DNA from: Fimenecus sp045631075
GTDB taxonomy: Bacteria; Bacillota; Clostridia; Oscillospirales; Acutalibacteraceae
Assembly (NCBI GenBank): GCA_045631075.1
Contig: JAZQUC010000008.1
Span: forward strand, 1-9,484
Reading direction: 5' to 3'
DNA length: 9,484 nucleotides
Shown: one piece after another, positions 5,059 through 9,484 of the stretch
How positions within the stretch are numbered: position 1 is the first letter of the stretch
How the letters are laid out: each line of letters starts with the position of its first letter
Translations under genes and position numbers: made by a program
Notes under the pieces: generated by a model
The model's database searches: none
What the model saw: the letters and a program-made list of their open reading frames with translations, nothing else
What the model was told of the DNA's origin: nothing

Positions 5059-6423
5059 ATGAAATATGATGTGATTATTATTGGTGCAGGTCCCGGCGGT
5101 ATATTTGCCGCATATGAATTAATGCAGCAGAAGCCTGATCTGAAGGTTGCTGTGTTTGAAGCGGGTCATGCATTGAACAAGCGCCGTTGTCCTATTGATG
5201 GTGATAAAATCAAAACTTGTATCGGATGTAAGAGTTGCTCTATTATGAGTGGCTTTGGCGGTGCAGGTGCTTTCTCTGATGGTAAGTATAATATCACCAA
5301 TGATTTTGGCGGAACCTTGTTTGAATATATTGGTAAAAAACAGGCTTTGAACCTGATGCGTTATGTCGATGAAATTAATTTGAAATATGGCGGTGAGGGA
5401 ACAAAGCTATATACAACTGCCGGTTCTCATTTTAAGACTGTCTGTGTTCAGAATGACCTGCATTTATTGGATGCATCTGTTCGTCATCTTGGTACGGATA
5501 TCAACTATATTGTTCTTGAAAATCTTTATGCTTATCTTAAGGACAAGGTGGACTTCTTCTTTGAAACTCCTGTTCAGAATCTTCAGGTGATTGAGAATGG
5601 CTATGCTATAAAATGCCACGAAGCAACATATGAATGCGAAAAATGCATTGTATCTGTTGGCAGAAGTGGTAGTAAATGGATGGAACAGGTTTGTAAGGAG
5701 CTTGATATTCCAACTCAGTCAAACCGTGTTGATATAGGTGTTCGTGTGGAGTTACCTGCAAATGTTTTTGCTCATTTAACTGACGAATTATATGAAAGTA
5801 AAATTGTATATCGTACAAAGCAGTATGAAGATAAGGTTCGCACCTTCTGTATGAATCCTAAAGGTGCTGTTGTTAACGAAAACACAAACGGTATCATTAC
5901 TGTGAATGGTCACAGCTATGAAGATCCTGCGATGCAGACGGAAAACACAAACTTTGCTCTTCTTGTTGCTAAGCATTTTTCGGAACCATTCAAGGACTCC
6001 AACGGCTATGGTGAGTCTATTGCGAGACTCAGCAACATGTTGGGTGGCGGTGTTATTGTTCAGCGTTTTGGCGATTTGATTCGTGGTCATCGTTCAACTC
6101 CAAGTCGTATAGAAGAAGCGTTTATAACACCTACTCTTCAGGCAACACCCGGGGATTTGAGTCTTGTTCTTCCCAAGCGTATTCTTGACGGCATTATTGA
6201 GATGATTTATGCTTTGGATAAGGTTGCGCCGGGTACAGCAAATGATGATACCTTGTTGTATGGTGTTGAAGTTAAGTTCTATAATATGGAGGTTGAAGTT
6301 AACGAAAAATTGGAATCTCGTTATCCCGGCCTTTATATCATCGGTGACGGAAGCGGTATCACTCATTCTCTTTCCCATGCATCCGCAAGTGGCGTTCATG
6401 TTGCGAGAGATATAACTAAATAA
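5059..6423 (+). CDS. FAD-dependent dehydrogenase, COG2509 type
   Basis: The protein has 454 residues. ATG 5059 is chosen over an in-frame GTG at 5038 because GGAGG (5046-5050) lies eight bases before it and the Rossmann strand begins directly at MKYDVIIIGAG. GAGPGG (9-14) is the dinucleotide-binding glycine motif and E34 (VFEAG) the ribose-binding acid. The C terminus has the second FAD signature, GLYIIGDGSG at 424-433, with D430 expected to contact the flavin. Between residues 44 and 60 lie four cysteines (C44, C54, C57, C60; C-x9-C-x2-C-x2-C), followed by GFGGAGAFSDGKYN, which I recall as typical of this uncharacterised family. Without a signal peptide or membrane segment it should be cytoplasmic. 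Related annotations suggest an NAD(P)/FAD oxidoreductase; substrate and partner are unknown. It is monocistronic, with a promoter at 4992-5019 and a terminator ten bases past the stop. Confidence 0.88.
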   Translation: MKYDVIIIGAGPGGIFAAYELMQQKPDLKVAVFEAGHALNKRRCPIDGDKIKTCIGCKSCSIMSGFGGAGAFSDGKYNITNDFGGTLFEYIGKKQALNLMRYVDEINLKYGGEGTKLYTTAGSHFKTVCVQNDLHLLDASVRHLGTDINYIVLENLYAYLKDKVDFFFETPVQNLQVIENGYAIKCHEATYECEKCIVSVGRSGSKWMEQVCKELDIPTQSNRVDIGVRVELPANVFAHLTDELYESKIVYRTKQYEDKVRTFCMNPKGAVVNENTNGIITVNGHSYEDPAMQTENTNFALLVAKHFSEPFKDSNGYGESIARLSNMLGGGVIVQRFGDLIRGHRSTPSRIEEAFITPTLQATPGDLSLVLPKRILDGIIEMIYALDKVAPGTANDDTLLYGVEVKFYNMEVEVNEKLESRYPGLYIIGDGSGITHSLSHASASGVHVARDITK

Positions 6424-6432
6424 TTACTTATG

Positions 6433-6473
6433 AGAAAGTTTGATATGCCTGAGCGTATTAAACTTTTTCTTTT
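6433..6473 (+). terminator. Intrinsic terminator of the FAD dehydrogenase gene
   Basis: A long stem (6435-6448 with 6453-6466, including two G-U pairs) closes a CTGA loop and merges into CTTTTTCTTTT. Confidence 0.85.
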
Positions 6474-6595
6474 AGTGTGAACCAGAATACAAGAGAATGA
6501 AGGCTCTTTATTTGCGTGACATTTCCGAAAATAGAATTATGGTATAGTTGTGCAACAAAAATCGAAAAAAGTGTATAAAAATCAAAAGGAAAATG

Positions 6596-6624
6596 TTGCA
6601 ATCTGTAATATTTTGTGATATAAA
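6596..6624 (+). promoter_or_regulatory. Promoter of the EamA transporter gene
   Basis: TTGCAA (6596-6601), a 17-base spacer and TATAAA (6619-6624) preceded by TGA. The leader is about 60 bases long. Confidence 0.6.
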
Positions 6625-6650
6625 AACTAAGTAAAAAGCAAAAAAGTCTC

Positions 6651-6672
6651 AGGAAAGAAGGCTTCTTTTCCT
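6651..6672 (+). promoter_or_regulatory. Hairpin in the leader of the EamA gene
   Basis: AGGAAA-GAA (6651-6659) pairs with TTC-T-TTTCCT (6663-6672) with one bulged T and a 3-base loop. It ends four bases before the AGGAGG ribosome binding site at 6677-6682. There is no T-tail, so it is not a terminator; an effect on translation or mRNA stability is conceivable. Confidence 0.3.
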
Positions 6673-6690
6673 AAATAGGAGGATGATTTT

Positions 6691-7602
6691 ATGTGGTTAG
6701 TTTTTACCCTTGCAACAACTTTGTTGTGGGGCTTGGCAGAGCTTTTTTATAAAAAAGGTTCTCATGAAAACCAGAAGTATGACCATTTAAGAGTATGTGT
6801 TTTAGTTGGCGCTGTAATGGGTGTTCATGCAATATTTACATTGCTCACATCTGATATTGCATACAACCCAATGAACCTTATTGCTTATTTGCCGGTTTCA
6901 TTGTGCTATATATTATCTATGGCGTGCTCTTTCTTTGGTATCAGATTTATTGAAGAATCTTTGGCAGACCCTATTGAAAATACAGCCGGAGCTATGTGCT
7001 CTCTTTTATGCGTTATCTTTTTAGGCGAAAGTATTGCACCTGCAGTATGGGTTGCGATTGGTATAATCGTAATCGGTATTATCGGTGTTACTCATACAGA
7101 ACGTAGCTCTGAAGTTAACAGAAAAGAAAAGCTCGGTAAGAAATTGGCTATCGCAGCTTTTGCAATGCCGTTCTGTTATGCACTTATTGATGCTTTGGGT
7201 AGCTTTCTTGATATTGCGTTCCTTGATATGGAAACAAGCCCACTTGTTGGCGTTACAGAAGAAAATATCGAATTAGTTGCAAATGTTTCTTATGAATTGA
7301 CTTTTGCGATAGTTGGGTTAGTTTTATTCATCTTTATGAAAATCAAAGGTGTCAAGTTTGAGCTTCCAAAGCAGAGAGATAAGACTCTTGCAGCTGTTTG
7401 CGAAACAGCGGGTCAGCTTACATATGTTTACGCCATGAGCGGAAACGGTGCTATTGCAGCGCCAATTCTTTCAAGCGTATGCGTTGTATCATTATTGCTT
7501 TCAAGAATCTTCTTGAAGGAAAAGCTTACAAAGAAACAGTATATATTCATTACTATAATCATTGTCGGCATATTAATGCTTGCAGTTCTCGAAGGGGAAT
7601 AA
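6691..7602 (+). CDS. EamA/DMT-superfamily transporter
   Basis: The protein has 303 residues with ten predicted transmembrane helices (about 2-20, 33-52, 62-85, 95-111, 118-135, 150-170, 198-217, 231-249, 253-272 and 282-300), the usual length and topology of drug/metabolite transporters with two EamA repeats. The end of the first repeat shows the typical FLGESIAPAVWVAIGIIVIGI pattern, with the Glu after the fourth helix. The second repeat has the parallel FLKEKLTKKQYIFITIIIVG pattern, again with Glu in the conserved place. A roughly 30-residue polar loop before the seventh helix (around 176-197) is longer than usual. The substrate cannot be inferred; members export or import amino acids, sugars or other metabolites. 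ATG 6691 has AGGAGG eight bases upstream. The gene has its own promoter and converges on the sialic-acid lyase gene, so transport of that lyase's substrate should not be assumed. Confidence 0.85.
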   Translation: MWLVFTLATTLLWGLAELFYKKGSHENQKYDHLRVCVLVGAVMGVHAIFTLLTSDIAYNPMNLIAYLPVSLCYILSMACSFFGIRFIEESLADPIENTAGAMCSLLCVIFLGESIAPAVWVAIGIIVIGIIGVTHTERSSEVNRKEKLGKKLAIAAFAMPFCYALIDALGSFLDIAFLDMETSPLVGVTEENIELVANVSYELTFAIVGLVLFIFMKIKGVKFELPKQRDKTLAAVCETAGQLTYVYAMSGNGAIAAPILSSVCVVSLLLSRIFLKEKLTKKQYIFITIIIVGILMLAVLEGE

Positions 7603-7640
7603 GACATATCCTGACTCAACAATCTAAAAAGATAAAAACG

Positions 7641-7667
7641 GAGCAGACTTGAAGTCTGCTCTTTTTT
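7641..7667. terminator. Bidirectional terminator between the transporter and lyase genes
   Basis: GAGCAGAC (7641-7648) pairs with GTCTGCTC (7654-7661) around a TTGAA loop, followed by TTTTTT on the plus strand. Read on the minus strand the tail is CGTTTTTATC, so it can also end the lyase transcript, whose stop codon is about 95 bases away. I saw no closer terminator for the lyase. Confidence 0.85.
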
Positions 7668-7761
7668 CGTTCACAAGACGATTTTTAATTTTACGAAAAA
7701 GGTGAATGCTTGTGTGCAATATATAAATTTCTATCTATTATGGGTAAATGAAATAAAGTCC

Positions 7762-8676
7762 TTAGCAAAATTCAGCAATTGCCTTATCAATCATATTTTT
7801 AACATTTGCGCACAAGGGCTTGCTTTCTTCCTTTAAGCCAATGAGCGGTTTTCTTGCATCACCAATATCAATGCCCTGAAGACGAAGAATTTCCTTCGCT
7901 GCTGCATACATATTACACTTGCAGGAGCACATTGCATAAATGATTTCGTTTATCGCATATTGTATTTTTCTCGCCTGGTCAAGCTGGCCTGCTTTTATAA
8001 GCTCATCGCACTTAAGGAATAATTCAGGCATAACGCCGTATGTACCTCCGATGCCGCCCTGTGCACCGATTGCGCGTCCTGCTACGAATTGCTCATCAGG
8101 ACCATTGAAAACGATAATATTATCTCCGCCTTCAGCCTTGAACATCTGTATATCCTGTGTTGGCATAGAAGAGTTTTTAACACCGATAACATTTGGGTTT
8201 TTAAGCATTTCCTTTAAGAGTGGCATTGTAAGTGAAACACCGGCAAGCTGTGGGATGTTATAAATCACAAAGTCTGTATTTGGTGCAGCAGATGAAATAT
8301 CGTTCCAATACTGGGCAATAGCATCTTCCGGTAACTTGAAATATATTGGCGGAATTGATGCAATAGCATCAACACCAAGGCTTTCTGCATGAGCAGCAAG
8401 CTCCATGGAATCCGCAGTGTTATTGCAGGCAACATGAGCAATAATTGTCATTTTACCCTTTGCCACTTCCATAACTGCCTGGAGTATAAGCTTTCTTTCT
8501 TCCTTGCTTTGGTAAATGCATTCACCTGATGAACCGCAGACATATAAGCCCTTTACACCTTTGTTGTAAAGATATTCTGCAAAGGCTTTTGTTCTGTCGT
8601 AAGAAACATTGCCCTCATCATCATAGCAAGCATAAAAAGCAGGAATTACACCACAGTATTTTGTAAGGTCTCTCAT
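7762..8676 (-). CDS. nanA: N-acetylneuraminate lyase (NAL/DapA family aldolase)
   Basis: The 304-residue protein belongs to the pyruvate-dependent class I aldolase (TIM-barrel) family. It should split N-acetylneuraminate into N-acetylmannosamine and pyruvate in the cytoplasm. Visible motifs: GSSGE at 48-52 followed by IYQSKEER, as in NAL rather than DapA; Tyr139 in YNIPQLAGVSLT, the proton relay; Schiff-base Lys167 in IGVKNSS; and NGPDEQF (191-197) with D194, then AGRAIGAQGGIGGTY, which is the sialic-acid-lyase pattern of E. coli NanA. ATG at 8676 is preferred because AAGAGG lies seven bases upstream; an in-frame extension of nine residues has no such site. Its length is normal. It is transcribed alone from a promoter at 8708-8736, divergent from the AIM24 gene. 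No nanE, nanK or sialic-acid transporter lies in the window. A related aldolase specificity cannot be excluded, but the NAL assignment is well supported. Confidence 0.87.
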   Translation of the reverse strand: MRDLTKYCGVIPAFYACYDDEGNVSYDRTKAFAEYLYNKGVKGLYVCGSSGECIYQSKEERKLILQAVMEVAKGKMTIIAHVACNNTADSMELAAHAESLGVDAIASIPPIYFKLPEDAIAQYWNDISSAAPNTDFVIYNIPQLAGVSLTMPLLKEMLKNPNVIGVKNSSMPTQDIQMFKAEGGDNIIVFNGPDEQFVAGRAIGAQGGIGGTYGVMPELFLKCDELIKAGQLDQARKIQYAINEIIYAMCSCKCNMYAAAKEILRLQGIDIGDARKPLIGLKEESKPLCANVKNMIDKAIAEFC

Positions 8677-8707
8677 AATATAACCTCTTTTCTTTATAAT
8701 CAACAGA

Positions 8708-8736
8708 ATTTTATCACATTTTTTCTTTAGTGTCTA
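8708..8736 (-). promoter_or_regulatory. Promoter of the N-acetylneuraminate lyase gene
   Basis: Read on the minus strand: TAGACA (8736-8731, five of six consensus bases), a 17-base spacer, then TAAAAT (8713-8708) preceded by TGA. The leader is about 25 bases. An AT-rich imperfect palindrome follows at about 8736-8753, upstream of the -35; no known operator was recognised. Confidence 0.6.
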
Positions 8737-8809
8737 TATATTAATTGTATATTTTGTAACACTACGGTACTTGTATTTAGGGTAAGCTTTTTTAAGGGGC
8801 ATTTTTTGG

Positions 8810-8838
8810 TTGTTTTTGAAGGGTAATGATGATATAAT
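8810..8838 (+). promoter_or_regulatory. Promoter of the AIM24-family gene
   Basis: A perfect TATAAT (8833-8838) preceded by TGA (extended -10), with a weak TTGTTT (8810-8815) 17 bases upstream. Confidence 0.6.
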
Positions 8839-8869
8839 AATTATACAAATTAAATTTTGAGGTGATTGT

Positions 8870-9463
8870 ATGTTCAAAATTAATAATTTCACAAATAATG
8901 ATGATATTACCATTATTGCACAAAAAGGTCCTTTCCAGGTAGCAGAATACAAAAGAGACCTTAGTGTGTCTCCTTCAACTGCAATGAATGCATACTTTTG
9001 CGACAAGATGAATATCAGAAAAAGACAGGTTGTTTGTGACCTTTCTAAATCAAATGGAATTACATGTCAAGCGGGAGCAATGCAATGGACTGTTGGTAAT
9101 GTTAATGCAACAACCGGTGTAAAAGGCGCAGGTGACTTTCTGGGTAAGCTTGTTAAAGGTAAGGTGACAGGTGAGAGCGCAATCAAACCCGAGTATGTTG
9201 GCGATGGCGTATTAGTTTTGGAGCCTACATACAGACATATTATATTATTGGACACAACTGAGTGGAATGGCAGAGTTGTTCTTGATGACGGGCTTTTCCT
9301 TGCGTGTGATGCATCAATAAAACAGAAATTAGTTGCTCGTTCAAATGTTTCTTCTGCGGTTCTTGGCGGTGAGGGCTTGTTTAATCTAGCACTTGATGGA
9401 AGTGGAGTTGCGGTCCTTGAATGCCGTTGTCCTCAGGAAGAGCTTATTGAGGTTCTGCTTTAA
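8870..9463 (+). CDS. AIM24-family (DUF124) protein, apparently cut short by an in-frame stop
   Basis: The frame has 197 residues; ATG 8870 is preceded by GAGGTGAT. The protein matches the AIM24 family (PF01987), beta-rich proteins of unknown biochemical role in bacteria. Signs include CQAGAMQWTVGNV at about 66-78, GAGDFLGKLVKGKVTGES, then VLEPTYRHIILLD, DDGLFLACD and the GGEGLFNLALDGSGVAVLE block. The frame then reaches EELIEVLL and a TAA at 9461-9463. In relatives this point (EELIEVEL type) is followed by a segment like NDVLKIDG and about 40-50 further residues ending in another GEG-x-VN block. Here the seven codons after the TAA, up to the window edge, read NYTLKVD in the same frame, which fits that continuation. 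So the gene looks like a full-length copy with one nonsense codon, either a pseudogene or a sequence error. It is divergent from the lyase gene. Confidence 0.8.
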   Translation: MFKINNFTNNDDITIIAQKGPFQVAEYKRDLSVSPSTAMNAYFCDKMNIRKRQVVCDLSKSNGITCQAGAMQWTVGNVNATTGVKGAGDFLGKLVKGKVTGESAIKPEYVGDGVLVLEPTYRHIILLDTTEWNGRVVLDDGLFLACDASIKQKLVARSNVSSAVLGGEGLFNLALDGSGVAVLECRCPQEELIEVLL

Positions 9464-9484
9464 AATTATACGCTAAAAGTTGAC

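Noticed and set aside
5606..6399. Minus-strand open frames opposite the FAD dehydrogenase
   Set aside because: They lack ribosome binding sites and family features; the plus-strand frame explains the region fully.
6691..8676. Transporter and sialic-acid lyase as a functional pair
   Set aside because: The genes are convergent with separate promoters and a shared bidirectional terminator, and EamA proteins are not typical sialic-acid transporters.
1..9484. CRISPR array, tRNA or rRNA gene, transposase, phage or toxin-antitoxin genes
   Set aside because: No regularly spaced repeats, cloverleaf with conserved tRNA positions, rRNA segments or corresponding protein motifs were seen on either strand.

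Overview
The window looks like chromosome from a low-GC Gram-positive anaerobe of the Clostridia (gut Ruminococcaceae/Lachnospiraceae type). This is an inference from the AT-rich DNA, strong AGGAGG-type ribosome binding sites, TATAAT promoters with extended -10 elements, T-tailed hairpin terminators, and protein families typical of that group. No rRNA, tRNA, CRISPR array, intact insertion sequence, integrase or phage gene is visible.

Layout, left to right: the 3' end of an alpha/beta hydrolase gene (+); a seven-helix YgjV-family membrane protein (+); a 101-residue three-helix membrane protein of unknown function (+); two membrane-anchored phosphoesterases on the minus strand, one calcineurin-like and one of the alkaline phosphatase/nucleotide pyrophosphatase superfamily; about 300 bases of structured non-coding sequence that may be a group II intron remnant; an FAD-dependent dehydrogenase of the COG2509 type (+); a ten-helix EamA/DMT transporter (+); an N-acetylneuraminate lyase (-); and an AIM24-family gene (+) that appears to stop early at the right edge.

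Nearly every gene is a single transcription unit with its own promoter, ribosome binding site and terminator, so operon context gives little functional linkage. The clearest thematic pair is the two adjacent phosphoesterases, which both carry N-terminal membrane anchors and probably act outside the cell on phosphate esters. The sialic-acid lyase stands without transporter, kinase or epimerase genes in this window.

I did not find a clearly new defence or biosynthetic system. The observations most worth checking are: the structured RNA block at 4653-4945; an in-frame stop in the AIM24 gene with recognisable family sequence continuing beyond it; a second reading frame that fills the unusually long gap between the alkaline-phosphatase stop codon and its terminator; and a family of terminators that share sequence well beyond the hairpin.
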